A DNA stretch of 64,000 nucleotides, taken from positions 248,001 to 312,000 of the forward strand of contig MU385728.1 in the NCBI GenBank assembly GCA_022497155.1, given 5' to 3'. Numbering within the stretch: the first letter of the stretch is position 1; every line of letters starts with the position of its first letter. The notes beneath the pieces were generated by a model. The model was not told where the DNA came from. It searched no databases and saw only the letters and a program-made list of their open reading frames with translations. The position numbers and the translations under genes were made by a program. This stretch comes from Whalleya microplaca. Taxonomy: Eukaryota > Ascomycota > Sordariomycetes > Xylariales > Xylariaceae. Positions 35,525-47,055 of the stretch are shown here, in pieces.

Positions 35525-36987
35525 TCGGCACGCCATTTAGTTCCCGCAAGCTATTTGCTCACCTACTTGGGAAGAGCCAGGGCACTTGGAAGAGACTGGC
35601 ACGTTTCGGTGTGGTTTTCCACGAAAAGGACCAAGGTTGATAATTATGGGTCCGCCAATGGCCGAAAAAGTGAAGAATATATCCATATTGCCTCTGTGGC
35701 GGTTCTTATTTCTTTGCTGTTATCATTGAGTGGTGTGGGTTTTTTATATAGAGGCGTGTCGCCTGATAGAAGCTCGGGAGCCAGCTAGTGTAGCACGTGG
35801 TAACACGACGATGGGCAATTTTCAGCGTGTTCCTAGATATTTCGAAGATGGTCTCCCCCAATTTCAATCTATCATCGCTCGCTACGACCCCTGTTCAATT
35901 ATATGTTACCCACGTGAATTGTCAATTTTTTTTCTGAATAATACTGGAGTACAAATGAGTGCATCATTGACATGGCTAGTTTACTATAGTTTAGCTCTCG
36001 CCACCCCACTCTAACGTAGACATAGTACGTGTAGATGGCGGTGGTACTCCAGCCTAGTGCTTATTCATTAGGAAACGGACGTAACTCTGTCACATATAGG
36101 CTCCCACATAGCCATCCAAATGCCGATGACTTCTGAACCATGATAAGAGCAAAGCCCTAAGACACCCTAAATTATAAAACTTACAACAAAAGGCAGGCGG
36201 CGACCTCGGTCACAGTAATAACTTTGATATAAGAATCACGAGGAAGAGTAAAAGACGATAGAAGTTATAAAATGCTTTTGTTTCGGTACAGGAAATCAGT
36301 CATATGGAGCAACCATGAGTTCTGTGAAATCAGACGCTTATGTTGAGTCGGAGAATCTGTGCCAGCCAATACATATGTTTTCATGTATTCGAAAGCGAAC
36401 AGTTACGCAAGAAGGTATTCTGTCGAACTCATAGGAAGGGAATAAAATAATTCTGAACGTTGTAACATCCAAGGTCAGCCAGATTTCCTAATCTAACCGA
36501 TAAACGTTATTTGTCCGATTCACGGATAACTAATTCCATTACTCTTATCTTAATCTACGTTAGTATAAGAGTCACTCTTGGTACCATTGTAGTAGTGGCA
36601 GCGACTCATTCGGTCTTCCATTATGCTCTACAGGATAATACCGTTGTCAACAATAGTGACCGCTCCCAGCTAGTAGTCACAGAATAAAAGCCAGTGCTAT
36701 AATAAATCATGGCAACGAAGTAAATCTTGGCGATGTGCTTCATCACAAGAAAAATCTCTGCGGTTTAAGCGAATGACGTATGGTTTATTGATTTCACAGA
36801 GTGGCCAGCATCCAGTGCCGTTTCTGATCGTTGTTCTATCGTGGGTATCTTTCTTTCTCATAATATTCAACCCTGAGCTAGCACAGCCTCGGGGGCTTTT
36901 CGGATAGCATTCCCTAAGTCCGAAGTGATCGTGTTCCTGATCTCCGTTGCAGTATGCGAGCACCAGGCTCGATAAAGCAGTGATCCC
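35525..36987. other. intergenic between convergent HD-domain and DPBB genes
   Basis: AT-rich, with no supported gene. Short frames have no family resemblance. Confidence 0.5.
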
Positions 36988-37335
36988 TTAGGTGGCGTAG
37001 TCCCACTCAACCTGAGCGCGGCCAACGGTCAAGGGAGCAAGCTCTGTGAAGGTGGTAGAGGAAACATCGATGGATCCCTCAGCGCACGACGGGCACTTGT
37101 CAACAACCTTGGCGGTGGTGGTCTTGTTGTCCATGGTGATCTGAATGGTCTTTCCACAGGCGTTGGGGTCCTTGGTGAATTGAGCTGGGGCGAGGGCAAC
37201 GACGTGCTCGCTGTCCGAGTTGGTCCAGCCGCAGGAACCGAGACCGGGCTCGTAGTAGGTGATGTCTCCGTTAAAAGCGATGGCGTAGCCGACTGTGCAA
37301 GAAAGAGCAAGAACGATCTGAGTGAGGGAGAACAT
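36988..37335 (-). CDS. small secreted RlpA-like double-psi beta-barrel protein
   Basis: Single exon, 115 residues. The signal peptide is about residues 1-20 (LTQIVLALSCTVGYAIA). The mature part begins FNGDITYYEPGLGSCGWTN, the opening strand of expansin/barwin/RlpA-like double-psi beta-barrels. KDPNACGKTIQITM follows, then AKVVDKCPSCAEGSIDVS, where the DKCxxC element and the IDVS strand are diagnostic, and the end is GRAQVEWDYAT. Cys positions suggest two disulphides. Only the single barrel is present, with no expansin C-terminal domain, as in the short fungal barwin-like proteins that include protease-inhibitor and plant-associated members. Function here is not assignable beyond an extracellular carbohydrate- or protein-binding role. 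A TATA-like motif (tttataag on the coding strand) is about 25 bases before the ATG. Confidence 0.9.
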   Translation of the reverse strand: MFSLTQIVLALSCTVGYAIAFNGDITYYEPGLGSCGWTNSDSEHVVALAPAQFTKDPNACGKTIQITMDNKTTTAKVVDKCPSCAEGSIDVSSTTFTELAPLTVGRAQVEWDYAT

Positions 37336-39851
37336 TTTGTATAAAGAGTAGTTGATTAGGCTTATAAATTCTTAAGTGAAAGAATGAAATAGAGCCAAAA
37401 AGAGTATTCTCTAGAGAGTGTTGTTGTATTTTGGTGGTAAAAGACCGTGTCGCGGATATACCTGATATCGCGAAAAAATTTGTTTATAGACGAATGAACG
37501 TAAAGATTGTGATAATTAAAAAAGAAAGAAATTGTAAAATCTCAAGGAGATTCAAGCCGTCTTTATACCTACCTCTTTACCGGAGTTTACGGCCTCTTTA
37601 GTGGCCGTCATTGAATCATGTTTTCCACGTAATAAGTTCCAGGCCTAGCAGATGAAATCCTCCTAGGACAACCACTACGGCCTAGGATAGTTGGAAGGTA
37701 GTTCTAGTCGTTTTAGTTGCGAGTCAAGAGATAACTGGATGACTGGAGGAATGGTTCCTCCGAGTTCCTTCGCCCCTTTGGGGAATCACGAGTGTCGCCG
37801 ATGTCTCTAGTGCAGCCTTGCGAGTCAGATAATCTTGGCTAAATAAAAATGGACTATGCTTCAAATGGATATTCTCGTTAGCAGTGCCATATTTTTTTCT
37901 ACGATTCAGATACATAAGAATAGTTGTTTCACTGGGATATGCTAGCGCTAGGTAATGTGACTCGGCTCCTATTGGTGCCACTGCTAGCAGATGAGCTACC
38001 CGCGAACAACCGTTAGCGCTGTTAGGGGGGCCAACTCAACCCTACTAATAAATCCTAGGCTCACTCTCACAGTATTCTCTTAGTTCTTGATTATAGGTGT
38101 CATTAGGTTACTATAACCTAACAGTTAAGTAAATTGTTCTCCTCTCAACCCACGTGTGTTTCAGATACTATGACTATGACTAGTGTAGTTCATCGTCACG
38201 ATTATCGATCATGCCACTCAAGTCGCATGATGGACAGATCTCAAGACTGCTAAAAGACTTTTCCTTCATACTTTTGAAGCAATGAGCTGGCAAGACCTTC
38301 CAAAGATTGACTAGTCAGCTATGGAGTCTTGATCTCGCGTCCTTAGCACGTAATCTGTTCCGAATTATACACCAAGCCCTTTATCCATATACATATTTGA
38401 AATAGCAGAGCTGGGTCACTATATAGAAACCGCCGTTATTATAGCTAAGAACGGAGACTCCACAAAGACAAAATACTAGAATACGCACTATTTATGCTTG
38501 TATTATCGACAATGTTCTATTGCATAGAAAGTCCTAGATACTCGTTAATGTCGCTGAAGATTCTTACAATGGAAAATAGGGGATAGCTACGATGAACATG
38601 GGCTAGGGCTGCTAAGCTATATTTTAGAACATAAGGTGTATCAAATCACCTACCATTTTTCATGATTTCGATGATAGACGATAATAGAAACGAGATTGAG
38701 GCTCACAGGGCGCGGACCCGTCAAGAGAGACGAAATCTGGAGGTTTATCAGACCTAATGAGAAAAATATGCTTTCTCAAATAGATAAGTAGCAAGTACCT
38801 CTATGCTCACTATTATCGATCTTATAGGGTTCCAGATTAGACAGAAAAGCCATACCGTATATTATATATATATATATATATTTGACGGACGCTGGCGTGC
38901 TACCTGAGTATCAGCTTGCAAGGACGATGTTGTAACTCAGCGGGGGATAGTGCAACATTTGCTAAGAAGAGTTCCATCAGGCAAATTCTGGATCACAAAA
39001 AGTATCCGAAGATCGAGCCTGGCGTTCGGATAGCCTGGTTCAACTTGTCTGTCCACCAAAAGAAAGTGCTCACTGACGTTTTACCCCTCTCTTCGACGGT
39101 AGCATCGATGATGAGATGGACTGGTCTTGGGATATCTGGCCTGACCGCCCCTATTGACTTTCTCTAAAAGGGTCTGAGGACGTTGCTGTGCGACAAATTT
39201 GCGCTGCGGGTGCCCTGGCCCTTTTCAATCGACATTGTCTGCGACTTGAGGCCTAGAAGGCTAGACCTTCCCATGGCAATAATTTGGTAAACATTAGGCA
39301 TTACACCTCAACTTTTGTTAGACACAAGTTTATCTTCTGGATCTGTAGACCTACTTGCAACGACACCGGGTGATAGACTGGATATGTTATGACAAGACTG
39401 TTTAGACTAAACTGTGCCGATAAGTACACAATCCAAGAGCTTGATAAGGGGTTTAAGGAGGTTCATAGATGGGAATTCTTCCAATGTAGTCCCGATTATG
39501 TAAAGGATATTAAGAGTGTCCTCAATGCTAGTGGCTTGCGAACCTCGGACATCCCCGAAGACATGTAATAATTCCAGTTGCGTTATTTATAGAAGGCATA
39601 TAAATTAATATCGCAACTACTATATGTATCAACTTTTTGACAATTGTAACGCAGCTAAACTATTAATATATTTTGGGATATATCTCCGAGTTCGTTTTAT
39701 AATATTTCATTATAACTTTTATGTGGTTTTTTGAAAAGGCTATATAATATTAATAGCCGTAATAAGGTCAGATCTCCAATAAAGAAATACGGTCTTATCG
39801 ATATTGCGGGATACAAGGTCCAGGAATACATGATAATAGAACACCAGAGGA
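37336..39851. other. AT-rich intergenic region
   Basis: About 2.5 kb, strongly AT-rich in parts, with a (TA)n tract at about 38860-38881. It may contain decayed coding sequence: a 59-codon frame at 39389-39568 (separate entry) and an 83-codon frame at 38916-39167, neither with a recognised family. Confidence 0.5.
39389..39568 (+). other. short protein-like open frame, unidentified
   Basis: ATG to TAA, 59 codons. The sequence is protein-like: an ADKYTIQEL stretch, as seen near the C-terminus of BTB-type fungal proteins, then HRWEFFQCSPDYVKDI and SGLRTSDIPEDM. The surrounding DNA is AT-rich and no upstream exon could be joined. It may be the 3' remnant of a larger decayed gene. The BTB resemblance rests on a few residues. 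Confidence 0.25.
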
Positions 39852-41589
39852 CTACCTACAGATACGCACTCGTAGCTTGCCTTCAATTTTGTGATGCTTG
39901 TATGATAGATTGAGTCGGCGGGCCAAAGTGCGGACTAGCTTTATAGAAGAGACATCTAAATCTGGTGGAAATATTAAGGCTTGACGGCTCAAGTCTTGGC
40001 GGAATATCACCAGTTGTGTATAATACTTTAGTATCTCTGGGTTATTCATATCCAGGCCAGCTGCAATTTGTGTGCTAGAAAAGCCTAGCTCCGGAAAGGA
40101 AGTATTGACGCCGTCACCCCTTACTGAATCAGTGTTTGAAGAAATCAACTGACTAGTGCTATCGAACTCGAGACTTGAATGCACCGTTCCAATACCCGAA
40201 GGCGTCATTAATAAGAGATTATCGCCGCCATATTGCAGTGAATATTGAGAGGGCATAAATGATTCGACCTGTTGACCATCGACCCCTTCTTCTACACTAT
40301 CCTCTAATGCAAGACGAGAGTCTGGCAGGAATTCTCTGAATCCTTCAATCAAGTCTGGGGTAAAACGAAAAAGTTGGGTGACTTCGATGTAGACATCTCC
40401 GATAGGACGTCGGTCGTGCTCATAGGCTTTGAGAATGGAAAGGAATTTGGTGTACATTACACGGTCTGGTCCGGACCGTGCTTCTACCTCCTTCACATAA
40501 GACATTGCTTGGTCGAAGTCAACTGGACGTCTTAGAGGCCCATTGGGCTCGGACTCTGTATATGTTGACCCAGTGTTTCGAGCAACGTCTAGTAACGCTA
40601 GATACCGCTGTCGAAAGTCTCCCAAATCCCATAAGTCCATGTCTTCTGTGAGATTGTCAGGCATTTGTGTGGATGTGGTCGTAGGAATCCAATCAGCAAC
40701 ATTTGCTTGCTGAGTAGTCGTCATGGAGACAACTTCAGCCCGAATTGAAGCAGCATCTGAAAAGGCGGGATGGTCGACCTCGCAAATTTCGGTGAGTAAA
40801 TTGAGCGTTCTTACATCCGAGATGGTATTGATCCGTGAGATGAATAGGGACTGCTGTCGCTGTTGATCAACCAGGTCTTTCGTCACATTTTCGACCGCAT
40901 CTATTAATGTCCGTAACTCCGTGATCAGGTTCTCGTATTTCTTGCGGTCTTTGAAGACCCACAGAGACCTTCGCTTTACATCATCCATGGAATCACACGC
41001 ACTGTCGTGAATCTTGAAGCGCTTGAATGCTTCGAGTAGCTTTGAAATAGAGGTCAATTTCTCATACTTAATGGCAGATCGGGGCTCATCGTTGATCCGA
41101 ATCTGCAGGCCGCCATACTTTCTGCTCAGATGCTCTGAATCTGTTAGTAGATTCAATATCATCTGGAGCGCGTCTTGAACGACACTCCGAAACTCGAAAT
41201 TGTCCACTACAGTAATCAGGGTCAGTATTATTTCTTTAAAGACACTTTGGTGAATTATGCGGAATGTAGAAGACATATCATGAGTCTATAACTCCCAAAT
41301 ATACCCCAATAGGGGATTTCTGCTCTCTAAACAGACTAGAAGGTAAAAAAATTGGCTCTAGATACGACTCACATAAGTTCCGCCCCTCTGTGTTGGCCTC
41401 ACGAATCAGGCCCATACTCTTACCCCAGCCCTTGAGGCGACATTGCTCAAGAGATAATTTCAGGTCGAGCTTCTCCAGGTCTTTCTGTTTATCCCTTGCC
41501 GCGCGTATCAAATCGCAGGCGTCAATGCATCCTTTGAGAAGGCTAAGTAGCGTTATCACGCTTGCAGCAGCGCCAATCGCCTCAGCCAT
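39852..41589 (-). CDS. HeLo domain - PAH domain fusion protein
   Basis: Two exons (41589-41373 and 41206-39852, 166-nt intron) give 523 residues. The N-terminus (MAEAIGAAASVITLLSLLKG, then CIDACDLIRAARDKQKD and LSLEQCRLKGWGKSMGL) is a HeLo domain, the helical module of HET-S-type cell-death and prion-inhibition proteins. It continues after splicing through NLLTDSEHLSRKYG and SLWVFKDRKKYENLITELRT to about residue 220. Residues about 302-369 read as a Sin3-type paired amphipathic helix (PAH) domain: DFDQAMSYVKEVEARSG, MYTKFLSILKAYEHD, IGDVYIEVTQLFRFTPDLIE, FREFLPDS. The last 60 residues contain VRTLARRLNLSYKHH and resemble an R3H-like tail. No C-terminal amyloid motif was recognised. The start is ATG 41589; the longer frame begins with TTG. 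Divergent from the GMC gene. Confidence 0.82.
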
Positions 41590-42807
41590 GGGCTTGCGAA
41601 ACACAGAGTTTTTTACTATGGCTGAGGGGTTAAGGTTTAACAGATTTGATCTCAAATGAAGGTAGTAAAGCTCGACCTTTTCATTACGGTTTTCTCTCAG
41701 GACATTTATGTTCCGGGTACTTGAGTGATGGGCTTATTTTTTCTTGAAGTAAGGCATATCATGATGAGCCATCCGAGGGGCGGAGTCAGCACACAGCCAC
41801 GGTCGAATAGGGTCGGATTTCAAGCATGAATCTAATATGCCTAATGAACAGTTATCCAATACCAGTCTTGTTCACAAATCAAGTAATTAATTAGCTTGAC
41901 TTGTGTGTGTTATTTCCTGGATATTGACAAGATTTTGCCAGCTGTGTAAAGGAGAATTCTTAACAAACAATATAGATTCACACATCGTTAACTCTTCAAC
42001 ATGATTCTCCGCTGGGACGTGGCTTGGGCGCCGCCGATGTTATGGACCGCTAGCTAAGCCTGGATGCCTCCATCAAAAGATATGAGGTACCCTACCAGAA
42101 CAGCGGCATTAGAATTGCACAGCCACCAACCCATCATGTTCAATGTTGCGAAGGCGAAGCTATACAAGGCTTATTATTCGGCGACGCAAATAACTTATTG
42201 TATTAACAGCTTGTCTTCTGCCTTTGGAATGACCGTCAATTGCTTTGTAATAAACGCACTTGAACGGCCACTCAGTGCTTATGATGCACATTTCTCTAAG
42301 ATGGCACATCCTCGTTTCTTACGGCTAATTCGAGCAAGCGTACAGGGAGTCCGGTAAAGTGACACAACTTTTCACATGATCAATTAATACCCCGCAAATT
42401 CCCCAGCTTTGCTAGATGAAATGTATATATATGTACCACGTTTCGACCTGCGGCCTTCTGCGAGTCGACGAGATTTGCCGAGTGGTTGAGGCTTGCGGGC
42501 TAGATCAGCTCAATATGCTGACATTGCACTTCATTGCCTGCTGGGATAGTATAGGGTTTCTTGGGTCATGGTATATGGCTGGGTATTTTGCCTGCTCCCG
42601 GTGCCGGCCCAGGGGAATTACCTTTAGCTTTGCCTGTCTAGACTCGAGATCGTTGTCTATTAGCACGCTAACACATATTGTTTTTCTCTTCTGCCATGTA
42701 ACATTCAAATAGGAGACATGGGTTCTGGCCTGGAGCTGTCTGTTGAGTCTTGGAGCACTTAAGAGTCGAACTACCGCCGTCGCCACCATGGGTGAAGTCT
42801 ACGCCAT
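41590..42807. promoter_or_regulatory. shared divergent promoter region, HeLo-PAH and GMC genes
   Basis: 1.2 kb between two divergent genes; no further gene is supported. An ATG at 42789 in an optimal context (gccaccATGg) lies out of frame just upstream of the GMC start and opens a frame overlapping it to 42928. Confidence 0.45.
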
Positions 42808-45211
42808 ATGCATTTTGGGCTTACAATGTTTACAACCACTATTACTAGAGTTGGGGTTCTGGTGTCCTTGCTGCTCACGATTTTCGAGCCGTTTAGTCAA
42901 GGCCTTCGACAGCCAAATATTCAATTGAAGTTCTCAAAGCCTGGTGTGAAGGTAGAAGAATCGTATGATTATGTTATTATCGGGGCAGGGACAGCTGGGC
43001 TGACAGTTGCGGATCGCTTGACAGAAGATGGAAAATGTGAGCCTTCGTAACAGTTAAGCTTGCAGGATGCTAATGATTCCATCCCAAGCCACTGTTCTGG
43101 TTGTCGAAAATGGAAAAATAGGTAAGCGTCACATCAATTGACATCTACACAACGAGCGATGCACTGATATGCACCTAAGTTGATTCACCTAGAATCAACC
43201 AGGTCTATTCTGGTGGTGCCGCTATGGGACCGACGTGGTCATATCAGATCAATTCTGTTCCTCAAGTGAACCTGCAGAATCGGACTACTGCAGTCCTGGC
43301 AGGGAACCTTGTTGGTGGTAGCTCAGCCATCAATGCCATGATGACGGTACGAGGCACTTCGGAGGATTACGATCGATGTTGTAGCTTCTTCAGCAACAGC
43401 TCGTCCTGGTCTTGGGATGGCTTGTTGCCCTATCTCAAGAGGGTATGTTCAAATGATCTCGGTCCAATCTTTCCACGGCTAAAACATCTAGGCTACGACC
43501 TTCGTCCCTCCTGATCCAGTGGTAGCTCAATCGGTCAATCTCACATACGATACTTCATACTGGGGCAAGACATCAGGAGTGTTTGCGGGATGGCCATTCT
43601 TTCAGTGGCCTGGTCTAGGTAAAGCCCGCACATTCATTTCTATTGACAGACTGTATTGACAGATTGTGTAGCGCCGCAAATCGAGGCTTTCCAAGATATA
43701 CCTGGGGTAGAATTCCCCCCTGACAGCGGCGCTGGACGAGCAGGTGTCTACTGGTTTCCAACATTCATGGATCCAAATAATGTACAAAGGTCATATGCCC
43801 GCACGGGACATTTCGACGGAATCAATAGGACCAACCATGTGGTTATTACGGAATCACATGTTACCAACATCGAATTTGAAGACGAGACGGCTACCGGAGT
43901 CACTTTCCGGCAACAGGTTGGGAACGCTACTACTTACACCACTGTTAAAGCCAATAAGGAGATCATACTCTCTGCTGGTGCTGTACATTCTCCTCAAATA
44001 TTACAGCGCAGCGGCATTGGACCCCGAAAGCTCCTCGAGTCTGCGGGAATCAACACGACCGTCGATCTACCAGGAGTCGGTCAAAACTTTCAAGATCACC
44101 CCATGATGTTCATGAGTATCATGCGTACGTAACCTTTCGATGGTATACTCGGGATGAAGGCCATAATACTAATGGTTGGCTCTAGTCCAGAACTTCACGA
44201 CTCATCCAAATCCAATGGACATGTTTACCAACCAGAATTTTAGTGCATGGGCGCAGGAGTTATGGACGGCCAATAAGACCGGTAAGGCAGATGAATATTG
44301 AAGATCAAAGGTCTGGTGAACTGAAATACATCCCCCTATAGGCCCTTACTCCATGGGTATAGGAAATGCAGCCGCGTGGTTGGGCATGCCGGTGATTTCC
44401 CCTGAAAATTTCGAGAGCATTGCCACCAAGTTGGAGACTCAAGACCATGCTGCACAACTACCTCCCGATACAGACCCTGCTGTCATTGCTGGTACGTGAA
44501 CCTCAACTCCGCCGTAGGAGCCACCTGTCAAAACATGACACGTCGCAACTATCCAACTAACACACTCCATCAAACCCCTTCTAACCTCAATACAAAACAG
44601 GCTACACCGCGCAGATGAAGAACATGGCAGCCTCGATGCGCTCCCCCAACACCGCCTTCTACAACCACGTGCTGACGGGCTCCGGGTCCTCCGGCACGCT
44701 CGTGGACCTGCACCCGCTGAGCCGCGGCACGGTGAACATCGACCCGACGGACCCGTTCGGCAGGGAGCCCGTCGTCGACTACCGCGCGCTGAGCAACCCC
44801 GTCGACCTCGACGTGCTCGTCGAGATGATGCGCTTCACGCGGCGCTACTTCTTCGAGACGAGACTGCGCGACCTCGGCCCCCGCCAGCTGCAGCCCCCGG
44901 ACGACGTCGCGGAGGATCCCGAGGCCCTCGTCGGCTTCCTCAGGCGCAACCTGAGCCCCTCGGAGTTCCACCCCGCGGGTACGTGCGCTATGATGCCGAG
45001 GGAGCTGGGTGGGGTTGTTGATGAGGAGTTGAGGGTGTATGGGGTCAGGAACTTGAGGGTCGTGGATGCTAGTATTATGCCGGTCTTGCCCGGAGCGAAC
45101 ACTTGTCAGAGCGTATATGCCATCGCGGAGAAGGTGAGCATTGAGGAATGTGCGTTCAGATGAAAGCTAACTGTTTTCCAGGCTGTCGATCTCATCAAGG
45201 CGGACTCGTAG
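42808..45211 (+). CDS. GMC (glucose-methanol-choline) oxidoreductase, FAD-dependent
   Basis: Flavoenzyme oxidising an alcohol or sugar, probably secreted. Nine exons (42808-43036, 43089-43121, 43180-43442, 43492-43618, 43672-44124, 44186-44281, 44342-44491, 44601-45133, 45182-45211) give 637 residues, typical of the family. A hydrophobic N-terminus (TRVGVLVSLLLTIFEPF) is followed by the FAD dinucleotide motif in YDYVIIGAGTAGLTVADRL. GMC signature 1 lies around LVGGSSAINAMMTVRGT, signature 2 around LSAGAVHSPQILQRSGIGP. The active-site His is in EFHPAGTCAM, and the C-terminal block VVDASIMPVLPGANTCQSVYAIAEK carries Asn at the second catalytic position region. Exon 5 could instead begin at 43663 (three extra residues, same frame). 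Exon 2 is 33 nt. Start codon 42808 or 42826 is undecided. Substrate unknown. Confidence 0.92.
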
Positions 45212-45585
45212 CTTGAAGAGCGCCCTGGGTGTGTACATATTGCTGAGAATTTTATGCATTTGTTCTGTGTTTGGATTTGATGCCTGCCTCTGGACTCGGA
45301 TAATCTCACCGCAAACGAATTACTCAATGAGGATAATTGCTTATTATCTCTCATAGCAATAGTAAATATTACTCGTCCGAAGATTCACATAGCATCTGCG
45401 ACCTTAACTGTGAAAGGCGCCTTAAGGTAACTTGGCATTGACGCGATGCTTCTTCTCATAAGTTTCATCAACAAGCGTTCTCAACCGTTTGTACCGTATC
45501 CTCCCATCCACCATAAGCCGTGAGAAGCCAGATGTAACCGTAAAAACGCCCAACGCCATCATAACATCTAGTCGCATCTAGCCGT
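45212..45585. other. intergenic between convergent GMC and Sos7-like genes
   Basis: Contains the two 3' flanks only; nothing else seen. Confidence 0.6.
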
Positions 45586-46443
45586 TCAGCTCTCGAGTTC
45601 CAGCATCTGCTTTACGCCCGCCTCGGCAGCCCTGAACCAGCGACCCCTCTCCTCGAGATCATCCTCAACACCACCAAGCGCAGCCTCTTTCCGCCGTCTC
45701 GCCTCCTTTGCAGCAGCCATGCTGTTCTGCATCTTTGTCTCAAGCGGCTGCAGCTCAGCCTGCAAGCGATCCAACTCCTTCTTCTTGCGCGGGACCTGGC
45801 TCTGCAGCTGCTCCAACTGGCGGTCGAGCTCAGCCCTCTGCCGCTTCTTCGCCTCGACGAGGTCCACCGTCTTCGCCAGCGGCAGGTTCAGCTCGGGGTT
45901 CGGGTTCAGGCCCGAGGCCTGCGTCGCCCTCAGCGCGGCGACGGCCGTCTCCAGCTCGGCGATCTTGGCGGGCAGCTCCTCGAGCCGGACGGTCTCGAGC
46001 CGGACCCTCTCGTACTTCTGGCTGAGCTCGCGGGCCTTGCCCTCGAGCTCGGCCACCATGCCCGCGACCTCGGTCTTCAGGGTCTTGAGCGTGGCCTTGG
46101 CCTGGAGGTTCTCCTTCTCCAGGTCCACATTCTCCTGCGGGCTGACAATGAGCGGCGGGTCGCCCACGATGGCGCGGATGAACTTCTCCTTCGTCACTTG
46201 CTCTACGTAGCTGAAGCGGAGCTTGGAAAACAGCTCCCGGTAGTGTGTCAGGTCTGCCTCCAGCGAAGATGGCGTTGTCGCGTCGAGAGACGAGGTGGAG
46301 ATATCCGATGTCCGTTGGTACGGATCCTGCAGTTGTGTGATGGCGGTGGATATGGGTTCACTGAGCTTGAGAATGCTGATTTCGTGGTCAGAGTTCAATG
46401 CCTGCAGCCTTGCCAGGACGTTCTCTGCTGTACGTGGCGCCAT
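45586..46443 (-). CDS. kinetochore protein Sos7-like (coiled coil)
   Basis: Single exon, 285 residues. After a short helical start (RTAENVLARLQALNSDHEIS) there is a conserved block, DLTHYRELFSKLRFSYVEQ then VTKEKFIRAIVGDPPL, that I associate with the fungal Sos7/Kre28 kinetochore family. These partner Mis12/Knl1-network proteins in chromosome segregation. About residues 110-260 are heptad-rich coiled coil (EKENLQAKATLKTLKTEVAG, KRQRAELDRQLEQLQSQ, KKKELDRLQAELQPLETKM). The C-terminus ends AGVKQMLELES. Start chosen at ATG 46443 (context gtcgccATGgc); an upstream extension begins with TTG only. Identification rests on one block plus coiled-coil layout, so moderate. Divergent from the RS-like gene. 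Confidence 0.72.
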   Translation of the reverse strand: MAPRTAENVLARLQALNSDHEISILKLSEPISTAITQLQDPYQRTSDISTSSLDATTPSSLEADLTHYRELFSKLRFSYVEQVTKEKFIRAIVGDPPLIVSPQENVDLEKENLQAKATLKTLKTEVAGMVAELEGKARELSQKYERVRLETVRLEELPAKIAELETAVAALRATQASGLNPNPELNLPLAKTVDLVEAKKRQRAELDRQLEQLQSQVPRKKKELDRLQAELQPLETKMQNSMAAAKEARRRKEAALGGVEDDLEERGRWFRAAEAGVKQMLELES

Positions 46444-47055
46444 GGCGACTCTAGTTTTATTCCCCGTCTTGCGTGTTGTCTTCAACACGATGCGTTGGCG
46501 TTCTGAGGATGTACGCAAAAGTGAATGAGAACCGCAGTTTTCCTTTGTTCCCTCTGTTCACTGGATCAATAATCAGCTCTAGACAGGACAATCTGGAGTG
46601 TATATGTCTTATAGCCTGCAGGTCGTCACGTTATAGAAAGTCGCCAGGGTGTGTTTACATTTACCCTAAAAAGGAAATGTGGCTTGGACCGGCATCAAAG
46701 AGGCGTCACAGGTAATCCGTACCTAGCATTGACATGTGGATCTGCCATTCTAATCTTATCGATGTGGCGGTGAGCTCCCGGGCCAATCCCGGATAACACA
46801 GGTTGCCAGCCAGCTGCCAGGCTGCCAGGCTGCCAGCCAGCCAGCTAGTGCTATTTTTATTGTCTTTGGATGCTGCCCGGTCCACTTTTGCCATTCTCCC
46901 ATTGTATCACTCACCCCGCCAGCTGCCCGCGAGCCAAGCTGCTGGTATTCATCAGCTTGCACTCCTGCACAGTTCACTTCTTCACCTCACCTTACTTTCC
47001 TGCACCTACACCTCGAGATTCTTTGCCTGCTCTTTTACCAAATAGGCTATGCAAC
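46444..47055. promoter_or_regulatory. shared divergent promoter, Sos7-like and RS-like genes
   Basis: 612 bases between two divergent start codons. It contains a direct-repeat tract built from gccag/gctgccag units at 46805-46847. No gene is supported. Confidence 0.5.
46805..46847. repeat. (GCCAG / GCTGCCAG) direct repeats
   Basis: Seven occurrences of a gccag-type unit in 43 bases within the divergent promoter, about 210 bases from the RS-like start codon. Confidence 0.8.

Noticed and set aside
42473..42560. tRNA-like A-box (gccgagtggttgaggc)
   Set aside because: No matching B-box (GGTTCRANNC) or acceptor stem at proper spacing; no cloverleaf can be drawn.
45708..46210. Forward frames of 105 and 163 codons inside the Sos7-like gene
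   Set aside because: Ser-rich antisense shadows of a GC-rich coiled-coil gene.
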